This document shows positions 20,474-29,051 of a stretch of 64,000 nucleotides of DNA, piece after piece. Source of the stretch: Dysgonamonadaceae bacterium. Lineage in GTDB: Bacteria > Bacteroidota > Bacteroidia > Bacteroidales > Azobacteroidaceae. The notes beneath the pieces are model-generated. The model saw only the letters and a program-made list of their open reading frames with translations, ran no database searches and had not been told where the DNA came from. Within the stretch, counting starts at the first letter, position 1, and each line of letters opens with the position of its first letter. The stretch lies in NCBI GenBank assembly GCA_031253625.1, contig JAIRVZ010000092.1, positions 1-64,000 on the forward strand. Direction: 5' to 3'. A program made the position numbers and the translations under genes.

Positions 20474-20619
20474 GCTAAAATAACAATGGCCTACTATACT
20501 TCAAGTCTTCTTTGAGGTTATCACGACACAAATATAATACAATATTTTCGAACTGTGTGCGTAAACAGTTGAAATATGTTCGACTATGGAATTTTGTTGG
20601 TGCGAGTATGGGAGCGGAG

Positions 20620-21159
20620 TTATATTTTACTTTTTGTTATCAAATCAAATTTAAATAGTGATGTTATGTTATTTTTAAAATCAACCGGACTTTCCTGTTT
20701 ATAGATAGTCATTGGAATAATTCTATCAACAGAATCCTTATGATCAATAAAAATTCTACTAACGCCATGATGGATTATTCCGCCAGGAGTTTGTAGACTA
20801 TCTTTTTCTATAATCCATTCAGATAAATACGAGTCTGTTTGAAAAAAATCTTTTTTACTCCTTTTGGTTAATTCAAAAGCAATTTGATAGCAACAACAAG
20901 ATGTATCAACAACTGAAATTTCCTTCCCCGATTCATCCAATGCAAAACGCCAACATCTTTCTAACCATGCTTTTTCAATAGGAAAAGTTAAAGAATCATT
21001 AAAGGAATGAATGTTTTTTATTTGATACTCTTTAATAAATACATTTCTTTCTTTTGATTCTTGAATATCCTTTGAAACACCCATTTGTCCTTTGTAATCA
21101 ATGTTACATGCACTCATTAAAAGAATAAAAACTGTGATTGTATTTAAATATTTTTTCAT
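20620..21159 (-). CDS. Lipoprotein, putative immunity protein of the mini-RHS effector
   Basis: 179 residues with a lipoprotein signal (MKKYLNTITVFILLMSACNI; Cys after LMSA). The rest is unrecognised. Its start overlaps the end of the effector gene by 4 bp (ATGA), so the two are translationally coupled. A periplasm-facing lipoprotein immediately behind a secreted, toxin-like protein is a typical position for an immunity protein. The second module at 60783 has a different lipoprotein in the same place. Confidence 0.5.
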   Translation of the reverse strand: MKKYLNTITVFILLMSACNIDYKGQMGVSKDIQESKERNVFIKEYQIKNIHSFNDSLTFPIEKAWLERCWRFALDESGKEISVVDTSCCCYQIAFELTKRSKKDFFQTDSYLSEWIIEKDSLQTPGGIIHHGVSRIFIDHKDSVDRIIPMTIYKQESPVDFKNNITSLFKFDLITKSKI

Positions 21160-21827
21160 TTTTTTTCTTCATTTGGATTTTCCGGCAATGTCGGAATGAT
21201 TTTTTCTTTATTGTTATTCTCAATCTGATTAAACCTGCTATTGGGAGTTGAGGGAAGAGATCCCTTAATACCATCATCGCTATCTACATAAATATACCCG
21301 GGGTCTAAACCCACCGCTTTTAATCCTTCAGAGACAACATCGGCACAATTATTGAATATAGCATTGTACCAACTTTTTGCGGATTCAAGTGATTTAGATT
21401 TTGCAGCATCATCTTGTATAGCATCTGTTGAAAATCGAACATTTTGAGTGTATCCTCCAGATAATCCATCATTGAAAAATTCATTTATTGTTTTAAATTT
21501 CTTATCTGAAGATAAAGATGGACCACCCGTTAACTCATTAGAATACCACTGATCTTTTTGCCTTCCATCTTTTGAGATATACGTCCATCCTGTTTTATCA
21601 TTCCCAACTAAAATTGCCGTGTGTCCATGATTTTTTCCTGCACTTTGTGCTCCATTGGGATTATTAATGACAACAATATCTCTTCCATCGGGATCAATCG
21701 CATTAATGGGATTATTCGCACAATAAGCATACGGTGAAATAGGATAATATCCATGTGCCAAATTTACTGAAAATAAAAATGCAATGCAAATGATTGCAAT
21801 AGTAACAAAAAATTGTTTTGTTTTCAT
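21156..21827 (-). CDS. Secreted mini-RHS protein with permuted papain/NlpC-like C-terminal domain
   Basis: 223 residues. A signal peptide (MKTKQFFVTIAIICIAFLFS, then VNLAHG) is followed by SPYAYCANNPINAIDPDGRD, the consensus found at the end of RHS cores just before the variable toxin domain. No RHS repeats precede it. The remainder has HGHTAILVGND and later NNCADVVSEGLKAVG: a His before a Cys, as in permuted papain-like (NlpC/P60-related) enzymes. It could be a peptidase or amidase effector. The first ~50 residues match the protein at 59963, which then diverges completely. Confidence 0.6.
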   Translation of the reverse strand: MKTKQFFVTIAIICIAFLFSVNLAHGYYPISPYAYCANNPINAIDPDGRDIVVINNPNGAQSAGKNHGHTAILVGNDKTGWTYISKDGRQKDQWYSNELTGGPSLSSDKKFKTINEFFNDGLSGGYTQNVRFSTDAIQDDAAKSKSLESAKSWYNAIFNNCADVVSEGLKAVGLDPGYIYVDSDDGIKGSLPSTPNSRFNQIENNNKEKIIPTLPENPNEEKK

Positions 21828-21850
21828 AACTTCAAAATTTTAAATGTTTT

Positions 21851-22939
21851 TTATTCTGTTTGTAATTTTATTGTTTGTTTTCTCTTTGCCTCTTCTCCAA
21901 CTTTATCAAGTTTATTGCTTAACTCTTCACTCATTTGTTCCCAACCCAACCGTTCCAATTCGGTAGAAATCTCTTTCAATTTACTTTCAAGAAATAAAGT
22001 ATATTCATCTATCACATATTCATTATACGCTAAATATTTCATATAGACTACTTCGAGAGATTTTCCTTTAATTATAAGTGCTTTAGGATGTTGAGGATAA
22101 TATTCTAATGATTTATTGACACATAACCATGTAAAATCGTCATAAACCCGATATTTATTCCAATATCCGAATGCAAGGTCAGCAAGTTGAGAGGCAACTG
22201 TTTCCTTTGCAGTCAAAGGATGAAGATAAATCTTATTTTCAATCGCCTTTTCGGTTATTTCAAAGTTTTCTTTAATCCAAAATTCAGGGGTCAGTTGATG
22301 TGTTGTAAGTTCTACGTTTACCCAATCTTCAGGGAAAAAATTATCTTCATCACGATAGCGGATAAATACATGCTGAGGTGCGTATGTAATGTATGCTTCC
22401 GCATCAATAGCCTCGGCAAGCACTCTGTAATACATGGGCAGAGAGCGACATTGCCCGCTGTGTGTCTGCATAACACCGGTTACAAATTGCTTGGTAAAAT
22501 CCTCTGTTGCTTCAGTATCGTTAAAATTGTATGTAAATGGTTTATAACCATTGCCGGAATAAGGGCGGAAAAAATATTCAATAAGTGCCAAATTTTTAGC
22601 AGTCTTGTATTTTTCCATTTGATTTGCCCTTATAAATCTTTTGACGAAGTTAGCGGCAGAATCTATCGTATTACAATATTTTTCATAATTCAGTTTTCCA
22701 TCGAGATAAGCCCATTCGGCAAGAAAAACAGCACGTTTGATGCTCAAAGATTGCTTACCGTCGAGCATATCGGATATTTCGAGATATGCGGCATTATATA
22801 ATGAACTTTGTGTTTCTATTTGAACACCATCAGTGAGTTCCGGTGGAATTGATGCTTGCGCTTGCGCATTGCTGACAAATGTTACTAAGATAAAGCTTGT
22901 TGTGTAAACTGCTACTAAAAATTTCTTTAATATATTCAT
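21851..22939 (-). CDS. Transglutaminase-like exported protein (module copy 1)
   Basis: 362 residues with a signal peptide (ending SNAQAQA). The central region carries a transglutaminase-like triad: Cys in HSGQCRSLPMYYRVLAEA (about residue 165), His in APQHVFIRYRDED and an Asp/Asn-containing strand before VNVELTTHQL. A TPR-like helical segment follows (KSLEYYPQHPKALIIKGKSL). By eye it is about 75% identical to the protein at 58830. Both are followed by a mini-RHS effector gene and a lipoprotein gene, so it may process, crosslink or mature the effector. Confidence 0.7.
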   Translation of the reverse strand: MNILKKFLVAVYTTSFILVTFVSNAQAQASIPPELTDGVQIETQSSLYNAAYLEISDMLDGKQSLSIKRAVFLAEWAYLDGKLNYEKYCNTIDSAANFVKRFIRANQMEKYKTAKNLALIEYFFRPYSGNGYKPFTYNFNDTEATEDFTKQFVTGVMQTHSGQCRSLPMYYRVLAEAIDAEAYITYAPQHVFIRYRDEDNFFPEDWVNVELTTHQLTPEFWIKENFEITEKAIENKIYLHPLTAKETVASQLADLAFGYWNKYRVYDDFTWLCVNKSLEYYPQHPKALIIKGKSLEVVYMKYLAYNEYVIDEYTLFLESKLKEISTELERLGWEQMSEELSNKLDKVGEEAKRKQTIKLQTE

Positions 22940-22968
22940 AGTAATGACTCTTTATAAAATTAATAGAC

Positions 22969-22997
22969 AAAAAAAAGCGGACTTAAATATCCGCTTT
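22969..22997 (-). terminator. Intrinsic terminator of the structured RNA
   Basis: On the minus strand AAAGCGGA and TCCGCTTT form an 8-bp stem with an 8-nt loop, followed directly by eight T. It lies about 30 bp before the transglutaminase-like gene and would end a transcript arriving from upstream. Confidence 0.75.
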
Positions 22998-23103
22998 ATG
23001 AGGTCTTCGACTACCTGTTATTTCAAATAAGTAAATCCGCATTGCTACGGCATTTATACTTATTCTCGAAATAACCTTTTGAAAGTGTCGAAGTTTCATA
23101 AAG
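22994..23103 (-). ncRNA. Candidate structured small RNA, long bulged hairpin
   Basis: On the minus strand the segment folds on itself over 110 nt: CTTTATGA/TCATAAAG, CTTCGAC/GTCGAAG, a larger internal loop, GTTATTTC/GAAATAAC, AATAAG/CTTATT, TAAAT/ATTTA and CCG/CGG around an 8-nt loop. It is followed by a terminator. The architecture (long rod, one asymmetric internal bubble, terminator) recalls 6S RNA but could also be a leader or attenuator of the downstream module. The 5' end is unclear, perhaps near 23150. Confidence 0.5.
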
Positions 23104-23265
23104 CAAGAATATAGCAAAACGCTATTTTATATATGTCTTATATAGTGCTTATTAGCACTGAATTTGTTTTTATATCATAATGTCATTGATTATTTATGTA
23201 AAGTGCAAATGTATTATTTTTTTCTTCACAAAACACATTCTCATTGTAATTTCTTTAAGTCTATA

Positions 23266-23520
23266 TTATTTACCAGCGAGCACATTTGCGTGATTTGTGA
23301 GTTCTACCCACCACGTCGGGCTCATAGTAAAAGCATTACTTCCTGCTTCAAGCAAAAGGGGGTCGAATTCGACCCCTTTGAATTCAGGATTGTTTATTTT
23401 TTCCCAAAGTCCCAAAAACTCAATGGTAGTACGAATACGCAACTAATTTTTAACGACATCTTTCGGCTCAACGAGATTTTTACGTCTCGCAATGTCGGTT
23501 ATGCAGATATAATTCTGTTT
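23266..23520 (-). pseudogene. KilA-N domain remnant
   Basis: The minus strand encodes NYICITDIARRKNLVEPKDV, then VKN, a TAG stop, then LRIRTTIEFLGLWEKINNPE, FKGVEFDPLLLEAGSNAFTM, SPTWWVELTNHANVLAGK and a stop. This is the KilA-N domain in one frame, with the conserved Trp of NWxRxRxT replaced by the stop codon. The N-terminus and the C-terminal half are missing. KilA-N proteins are phage- and defence-associated DNA-binding proteins. The remnant lies between the effector module and purN. The plus-strand ORF at 23164-23610 is its shadow. Confidence 0.75.
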
Positions 23521-24087
23521 TTAAAGTTTTTGTTCTATCACTTTAGGGAAAAACTCATATTCCAGCGCATGTACTTTTTCTGCCACATCATCAGGCGTAT
23601 CGGTCGGTAAAACTTCGCATTGGGCTTGAAATATGATTTGCCCTTCGTCGTAGTTCTCATTGACGTAGTGAATGGTTATCCCCGATTCCTTTTCTTTGGC
23701 AACGACTACAGCCTCGTGCACATGAGAACCATACATGCCTTTTCCTCCGAATTTGGGTAAAAGCGCCGGATGGATATTGATAATTTTGTTGGGATATGCT
23801 TGCAATAAATTTTCCGGGACTTTCAGAAGGAATCCGGCTAAAATGATGAAATCGATTGACTGTTCTTTTAAGAACTCCAATACTTTTCCGCTTTCAAAAT
23901 CGGATTTCTTGAATGTATAAGAAGAAACTCCCAAGTTTTTAGCACGTTCATGCACATAGGCATCTTCCTTATTACTTATAATCACCGGAAAACAAACATC
24001 TTTATTGTTTTTAGAGCGAAAATACCTGATGATATTTTCTGCGTTTGAGCCTGAACCTGAAGCCAAAATAGCAACACTTTTCTTCAT
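23521..24087 (-). CDS. purN: Phosphoribosylglycinamide formyltransferase
   Basis: 188 residues of GAR transformylase: VAILASGSGSNAENIIRYFR, the formyl-folate site NIHPALLPKFGGKGMYGSHV and the Asp-containing ENYDEGQIIFQ. It adds a formyl group from 10-formyl-THF to GAR in purine synthesis. It is divergent from acpP, and the KilA-N remnant abuts its 3' end. Confidence 0.93.
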   Translation of the reverse strand: MKKSVAILASGSGSNAENIIRYFRSKNNKDVCFPVIISNKEDAYVHERAKNLGVSSYTFKKSDFESGKVLEFLKEQSIDFIILAGFLLKVPENLLQAYPNKIINIHPALLPKFGGKGMYGSHVHEAVVVAKEKESGITIHYVNENYDEGQIIFQAQCEVLPTDTPDDVAEKVHALEYEFFPKVIEQKL

Positions 24088-24229
24088 TTTTTTACATTTT
24101 TAATGCACAATTTTCATCTTTATGTGCAATTTTTTCTTAAAATCTTTTCTTATTTCAATAATAATGCTTTCCTTTGCAGTGCAAAAATAGAAACTTATTC
24201 TTTATTTTACTAACTAAAAATTAAAAGTT

Positions 24230-24466
24230 ATGTCTGACATTGCATCAAGAGTAAAAGCTATCATCGTTGATAAACTTAGCGTAGAAGAATCTGAAGTAAC
24301 TAACGAAGCAAGCTTTACTAATGACTTGGGAGCTGATTCTTTAGACACAGTTGAATTGATTATGGAATTCGAAAAAGAATTCGGAATTTCTATTCCAGAT
24401 GATCAAGCCGAAAAAATCGGAACTGTAGGTAACGCAATCGCTTATATCGAAGCTAACGCTAAGTAA
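24230..24466 (+). CDS. acpP: Acyl carrier protein
   Basis: 78 acidic residues with the phosphopantetheine attachment site [17 protein letters not shown] (Ser in ADSLD). It carries growing fatty acyl chains. It lies 22 bp before fabF, and the order acpP-fabF-rnc is the usual one in Bacteroidetes. Confidence 0.97.
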   Translation: MSDIASRVKAIIVDKLSVEESEVTNEASFTNDLGADSLDTVELIMEFEKEFGISIPDDQAEKIGTVGNAIAYIEANAK

Positions 24467-24488
24467 GTAAATCTCTTATTTTACCTTT

Positions 24489-25751
24489 ATGGAATTAAAA
24501 AGAGTAGTTGTAACGGGTCTGGGAGCCATTACTCCTCTGGGAAATGACGTGGAATCCACATGGAATGCCATGCTCGAAGGAAAAAGTGGGGCCGGACCCA
24601 TTACTTTATTTGATGCATCGAAATTTAAAACACAATTCGCGTGTGAAGTGAAAGGATTTGATCCTTCTACCTATTTCGACCGCAAAGAATTGAAAAAATT
24701 CGATAGATACTCGCTATTCGCAGTAGCTTCGGCAAAAGAAGCTATCGAAGATGCCAATTTTGACATGGAAAAAGAAGACAAAGACAGAATTGGTGTAATA
24801 TTTTCTTCCGGAATTGGTGGTATCGGTACATTTGAACAAGAAGTGGGTAATTATTACCTGCACGAAGAAATAGGACCTAAAATCAATCCGTTTTTTATCC
24901 CGAAAATGATCAGCGATATCGCTGCCGGTCATATTTCGATGATGTACGGTTTCAGGGGTCCCAATTTTGGTACGGTTTCGGCTTGCGCTTCATCTACTAA
25001 CGGAATTATTACAGGTTTCGACTTGATCCGCTTGGGAAAAGCCAACGCTGTTATAACCGGAGGAGCCGAAGCGGCAATTACTCCTGCCGGAATAGGCGGA
25101 TTCAATGCTTTGACTGCTTTGTCTACAAGAAACGATTCTCCGGAAACAGCTTCTCGCCCATTCAGCAAAAGTCGCGATGGCTTTGTAATGGGAGAAGGAG
25201 GTGTTTGTATTGTTCTCGAAGAAATGGAACATGCTTTAGCTCGTGGAGCTAAAATCTATGCCGAAGTAGTCGGAGGCGGAATGTCGGCCGATGCTTATCA
25301 CCTCACAGCCTCTCATCCAGAAGGATTAGGTGCTATGTTGGTCATGCGCAACGCATTGGAAGATGCCGGAATGAAACCCGAAGAAATCGACTATATCAAC
25401 GTGCATGGAACTTCTACTCCGGTAGGCGACCCATCCGAATGTAAGGCTATCAAGGAAGTATTTGGAGAACATGCCTACGATCTCAATATCAGTTCAACTA
25501 AATCCATGACCGGACACATGTTGGGTGCAGCAGGAGCAGTTGAAGGAATGGCTTGTATTTTGGCTGTTCAAAACAATGTTGTTCCTCCTACAATTAATCA
25601 CGAAGAAGGAGACGACGATCCAGAAATTGATAACAAACTCAATTTTACTTTCAACAAAGCGCAAAAGCGTAAAGTAGATGCTGCTCTTTCCAATACATTT
25701 GGATTTGGTGGGCATAATGCTTGTGTAATTGTCAAAAAATTTACAAAGTAA
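24489..25751 (+). CDS. fabF: Beta-ketoacyl-ACP synthase II
   Basis: 420 residues of a KAS II condensing enzyme with catalytic Cys in VSACASSTNGIITG, His in NVHGTSTPVGD and His in TKSMTGHMLGAAGAVEG. It elongates acyl-ACP with malonyl-ACP. It is cotranscribed with acpP and probably rnc, which starts 21 bp after its stop codon. Confidence 0.97.
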   Translation: MELKRVVVTGLGAITPLGNDVESTWNAMLEGKSGAGPITLFDASKFKTQFACEVKGFDPSTYFDRKELKKFDRYSLFAVASAKEAIEDANFDMEKEDKDRIGVIFSSGIGGIGTFEQEVGNYYLHEEIGPKINPFFIPKMISDIAAGHISMMYGFRGPNFGTVSACASSTNGIITGFDLIRLGKANAVITGGAEAAITPAGIGGFNALTALSTRNDSPETASRPFSKSRDGFVMGEGGVCIVLEEMEHALARGAKIYAEVVGGGMSADAYHLTASHPEGLGAMLVMRNALEDAGMKPEEIDYINVHGTSTPVGDPSECKAIKEVFGEHAYDLNISSTKSMTGHMLGAAGAVEGMACILAVQNNVVPPTINHEEGDDDPEIDNKLNFTFNKAQKRKVDAALSNTFGFGGHNACVIVKKFTK

Positions 25752-25772
25752 ATTTTATTGATTTACGATTTA

Positions 25773-26606
25773 ATGTTCAAAATAACACTTAATAAAATAA
25801 GGCTCTTTCGAAACAAGAAGAAAGGGTCTTATTTTGTTTTCTACAAAATCTTAGGCTTTTTCCCCGGAGATATCCGGTTCTACGAAGAGGCACTGCGACA
25901 CAAATCATGCCGAGAAACCGAATCCGGAAAGTGTATCAATAACGAACGATTGGAGTTTTTAGGTGATGCGATCTTGGATGCAGTCGTAGCTGATATTGTT
26001 TTTAAAAAATTCAAGCACAAAAGCGAAGGATTTTTAACCACTACTCGCTCGAAAATCGTACAACGCGAATCTTTGGATTATATCGCCACTGAGCTTGGTC
26101 TTCATAAACTTATCATATCTTCAACTCGAATCAATACACAAAAAAGTCATATCTTGGGAAATGCTTTTGAGGCATTAATAGGTGCGATATACTTGGATAA
26201 AGGCTACAAAACAACCTATAAATTTATCGAAACCCAAATCATAGAGCGTTATCTTAATATTGAAAAATTAGCGAAGAAAGAGATTAATTTCAAATCCAAA
26301 CTACTCGAATGGAGCCAAAAATACAGAGTGGAGTTAGAGTTTGAGTTAATCGAAAGTTTCAAAGACGCAGATTATTACCCAATATTCCAAACACAGGTAA
26401 AATTGAACGGATTATTAGCCGGTGTTGGAATTGGCAACTCAAAAAAAGCGGCTCATCAAGTCGCTTCCGAAATGGCTTTGAAAAAATTACGGAAAGAACA
26501 CGATTTTGCCGAAAAAGTAAAAGCCAAAAGCCGTAAAGCAGAATCACATTTTCTTCCCGCGATTATTTTCCCTGAATTTTTCCCTTTTCTTCAGGACAAA
26601 ATATAA
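25773..26606 (+). CDS. rnc: Ribonuclease III
   Basis: 277 residues from the ATG at 25773 (the ORF track uses an upstream TTG). The RNase III signature NNERLEFLGDAILDAVVADI, the second acidic cluster GNAFEALIGAIYLDKG and a C-terminal dsRNA-binding domain (YPIFQTQVKLNGLLAGVGIG) are present. It cuts double-stranded RNA in rRNA and mRNA processing. Codons 8-21 encode a 16-bp perfect RNA stem (see the hairpin entry). The last 63 bp overlap the opposite small membrane gene. Confidence 0.93.
   Translation: MFKITLNKIRLFRNKKKGSYFVFYKILGFFPGDIRFYEEALRHKSCRETESGKCINNERLEFLGDAILDAVVADIVFKKFKHKSEGFLTTTRSKIVQRESLDYIATELGLHKLIISSTRINTQKSHILGNAFEALIGAIYLDKGYKTTYKFIETQIIERYLNIEKLAKKEINFKSKLLEWSQKYRVELEFELIESFKDADYYPIFQTQVKLNGLLAGVGIGNSKKAAHQVASEMALKKLRKEHDFAEKVKAKSRKAESHFLPAIIFPEFFPFLQDKI
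25795..25836 (+). promoter_or_regulatory. 16-bp RNA stem-loop inside the start of rnc
   Basis: AAAATAAGGCTCTTTC pairs along its full length with GAAAGGGTCTTATTTT (two G-U pairs) around a 10-nt loop, then GTTTTCT follows. It lies in codons 8-21 of rnc. It could be the terminator of acpP-fabF, or a substrate on which RNase III controls its own mRNA. Confidence 0.6.
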
Positions 26607-26756
26607 AACAACAATACAAACTAACGTAACGACAATGGTAGTAATCCATTGCGTATAGGTTACTTGGGGCATTCGTTCGGGAAATGCATAAATGGCAATA
26701 GCGATTAAGTATAATAACAAGGCGGCAGGAAGTCCTATTGATCTTTTAATTTTCAT
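26544..26756 (-). CDS. Small two-helix membrane protein
   Basis: 70 residues if the ATG at 26756 (MKIKRSIGLPAALLLYLIAI) is used; the track extends to 26777. Two membrane helices are separated by a short loop (FPERMPQVTYTQW), and the tail is strongly basic (KKREKFRENNRGKKM). I do not recognise a named family, but similar two-helix proteins are common near rnc in this phylum. It converges with rnc and overlaps it by 63 bp. Confidence 0.6.
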   Translation of the reverse strand: MKIKRSIGLPAALLLYLIAIAIYAFPERMPQVTYTQWITTIVVTLVCIVVLYFVLKKREKFRENNRGKKM

Positions 26757-26835
26757 AAACATAATAATTAACAGCACTCAAAGGTAATCAAATATTTCAC
26801 TTACCTTTGTAGTCGAATTGTATTTTATCCATAAA

Positions 26836-27945
26836 ATGAACATTGCAGCCTTAGTTTCAGGAGGAGTCGACAGTTCTGTCGTTGTTCACCAGCTTAAAGA
26901 AGCGGGGTACGATCCGACTATTTTCTATATCAAAATAGGGATGGAGGATGAACACGGATATATTGATTGCCCTTCGGAAGAAGATATTGAGATTACAACT
27001 TACATTGCCAAAAAATATGGTTGCCGTATGGAAGTCGTGTCGTTGCACGAAGAATATTGGGAAAATGTAGTGAATTATACGATTGATGCTGTTAAACGTG
27101 GCTTGACTCCCAATCCCGATATGATGTGTAACAAACTGATTAAATTTGGTTGCTTTGAGCAAAAATGGGGACACGCCTTTGATAAAATTGCAACCGGACA
27201 TTATGCGAATACGACTGATATAAACGAGAAAACATGGCTTTCGACTGCTGCCGATAAAGTAAAAGACCAAACTTATTTTTTGGGACAAGTCAATTACCTG
27301 CAAGTTTCTAAACTGATGTTTCCCATCGGACATTTGCAAAAGAGCGAAGTCCGGGAAATCGCTGCCCGTGAAGGCTTACCCAGCGCACAACGCAAAGACA
27401 GTCAGGGCATTTGTTTCCTTGGAAAAATCAACTACAACGATTTCATCAAAAGATATTTAGGTGAACGTCCCGGAAAGATTGTCGAATTTGAAACCGGCAA
27501 AGTGGTGGGCAAACACAAGGGATATTGGTTTCACACCATCGGACAACGCAAGGGCTTGGGGTTGAGTGGAGGGCCTTGGTTCGTGATTAAAAAAGACATC
27601 CATCGCAATATCGTGTATGTTTCAAACGGATATGACCCCGAAACACAATACGGCAAGGTCGTTAATTTGCAGGGATTTCAATTTATTACCGAAGATATTT
27701 GGAGTGAATTTGACGGAGAAAAACAAATTGCTTTCAAAATTCGCCATACACCCGACTTTACATTCGGAACAATCAAAAAGATAGGCGACTTGTATAGAAT
27801 CGATTCCGAAGATAAGATTCAGGGAATTGCATCGGGACAATTCGCTGTAATTTATGATACGAAATGTAATTTATGTATTGGTAGCGGAATGATTATCGAT
27901 ACCACTCCGAATACATCAGATAATTCTTCGCAATCTTTTGATTGA
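26836..27945 (+). CDS. mnmA: tRNA-specific 2-thiouridylase
   Basis: 369 residues from the ATG at 26836. The PP-loop ATPase motif [13 protein letters not shown], first catalytic Cys in [13 protein letters not shown] and second in [13 protein letters not shown] are all in place. It thiolates U34 of Glu, Gln and Lys tRNAs using sulfur relayed from a cysteine desulfurase. Bacteroidetes often have two MnmA paralogues; which one this is cannot be told. Its 3' end overlaps the convergent carbonic-anhydrase-like gene by 53 bp. Confidence 0.92.
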   Translation: MNIAALVSGGVDSSVVVHQLKEAGYDPTIFYIKIGMEDEHGYIDCPSEEDIEITTYIAKKYGCRMEVVSLHEEYWENVVNYTIDAVKRGLTPNPDMMCNKLIKFGCFEQKWGHAFDKIATGHYANTTDINEKTWLSTAADKVKDQTYFLGQVNYLQVSKLMFPIGHLQKSEVREIAAREGLPSAQRKDSQGICFLGKINYNDFIKRYLGERPGKIVEFETGKVVGKHKGYWFHTIGQRKGLGLSGGPWFVIKKDIHRNIVYVSNGYDPETQYGKVVNLQGFQFITEDIWSEFDGEKQIAFKIRHTPDFTFGTIKKIGDLYRIDSEDKIQGIASGQFAVIYDTKCNLCIGSGMIIDTTPNTSDNSSQSFD

Positions 27946-28405
27946 TTTCTTTCGATTGTTCAGGATCGACTTTTTTAACGAATTTGGCGGGCACTCCGGC
28001 ATAAATAGAACCTGCCTCTACTTGTGTGCCACTCAATACGACAGAGCCGGCAGCAATGATAGCTCCTTCACCTATTACAGCATGATCTAACACCACAGAG
28101 CCTATTCCAATCAATGCGCCATTTTCGATTTTAGCGCCATGTATGGTTACATTATGACCGATAGAAACATCATCTCCGATAATCGCTACCGATTTTTCGT
28201 ATAATGTATGTACAACGCTTCCGTCTTGAATATTCACACGATCGCCGATTCTAATGGAGTTAACATCTCCCCTCAACACCACACCATACCAAATGCTGCA
28301 ATCATCGCCAATGATTACATCACCGATAATTGCAGCATTTTCAGCTAAAAAAACATTTTTCCCTATTTGAGGAGTAAATCCTCTGACTGATCTAATTAGC
28401 GCCAT
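27893..28405 (-). CDS. Gamma-carbonic-anhydrase-like hexapeptide-repeat protein
   Basis: 170 residues of left-handed beta-helix repeats ([48 protein letters not shown]). The zinc-ligand histidines ([16 protein letters not shown]) match the YrdA/PaaY/gamma-CA group. Members bind metal as trimers; some hydrate CO2, others act as thioesterases or have unknown roles. It is convergent with and overlaps mnmA. Confidence 0.87.
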   Translation of the reverse strand: MALIRSVRGFTPQIGKNVFLAENAAIIGDVIIGDDCSIWYGVVLRGDVNSIRIGDRVNIQDGSVVHTLYEKSVAIIGDDVSIGHNVTIHGAKIENGALIGIGSVVLDHAVIGEGAIIAAGSVVLSGTQVEAGSIYAGVPAKFVKKVDPEQSKEINQKIAKNYLMYSEWYR

Positions 28406-28455
28406 TATTTGAACAAAAATATAAATACGCTACAAAGGTATATAAACTTTCGTAT

Positions 28456-28854
28456 TTATTTATTTTCTTCCGGACTTGCCGGTGTAATCACATTGCCTTT
28501 GACGCGTAAGACAATAACATTGGGCGTACCATTAGATGTTACCGTCAATGATTTGTCGAACATCCCTCTTGATGCAGCATTGTAGGTTGCACTTACATAG
28601 CCTTTTTTCCCCGGCTTTATAGGTTCCTTAGTCCAACCTGAAGACGTACAACCACAGGACGCGCGTACACTTTCAATTACCAACACTTCTTTCCCCGTGT
28701 TTTTGAATTCGAATGAATAAGTTTGGGGAGTTCCCTGAACTATTTCTCCAAAATCATGTGTTGTTTTGTTAAATACAATTGTTGAATCTTTTTGTTGCGC
28801 TTGAGCAACTGCCAATACCATAAGAGCTACAGCTAAAAATAAAATCCTTTTCAT
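28456..28854 (-). CDS. DUF1573 secreted Ig-like domain protein
   Basis: 132 residues with a signal peptide (MKRILFLAVALMVLAVAQAQ) and the DUF1573 pattern: NKTTHDFGEIVQGTPQTYSF, then ESVRASCGCTSSGWTKEPIK and PGKKGYVSATYNA. These are small Ig-like domains of the periplasm or cell surface, abundant in Bacteroidetes; the molecular role is unknown. It appears to be a single-gene unit. Confidence 0.9.
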   Translation of the reverse strand: MKRILFLAVALMVLAVAQAQQKDSTIVFNKTTHDFGEIVQGTPQTYSFEFKNTGKEVLVIESVRASCGCTSSGWTKEPIKPGKKGYVSATYNAASRGMFDKSLTVTSNGTPNVIVLRVKGNVITPASPEENK

Positions 28855-29039
28855 AAGACATTTTTTTTAAGTTTATATTTCGATGCAAAGTTCTTATCAA
28901 AATCTTTATCCTGCAAGATTCTTTCTACAAATGTTGGTAGAATAAATCTCAAATTTTATATTGGATAGTCAAAACAATGTTAAAAAAAACAGAGATAATA
29001 ATTTGACGTTTAATTTTCGGCAATAAAAGATAAAGATAT

Positions 29040-29047
29040 TATATTTG
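29040..29047 (+). promoter_or_regulatory. -7 element of the membrane winged-helix regulator
   Basis: TATATTTG ends only 4 bp before the start codon, implying a very short or absent leader. Confidence 0.45.
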
Positions 29048-29051
29048 TAGT

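Noticed and set aside
23164-23610. 148-residue plus-strand ORF
   Set aside because: It is antisense to the KilA-N remnant and the purN 3' end, rich in Phe, Ile and Cys, and resembles no protein family; the minus strand explains it.
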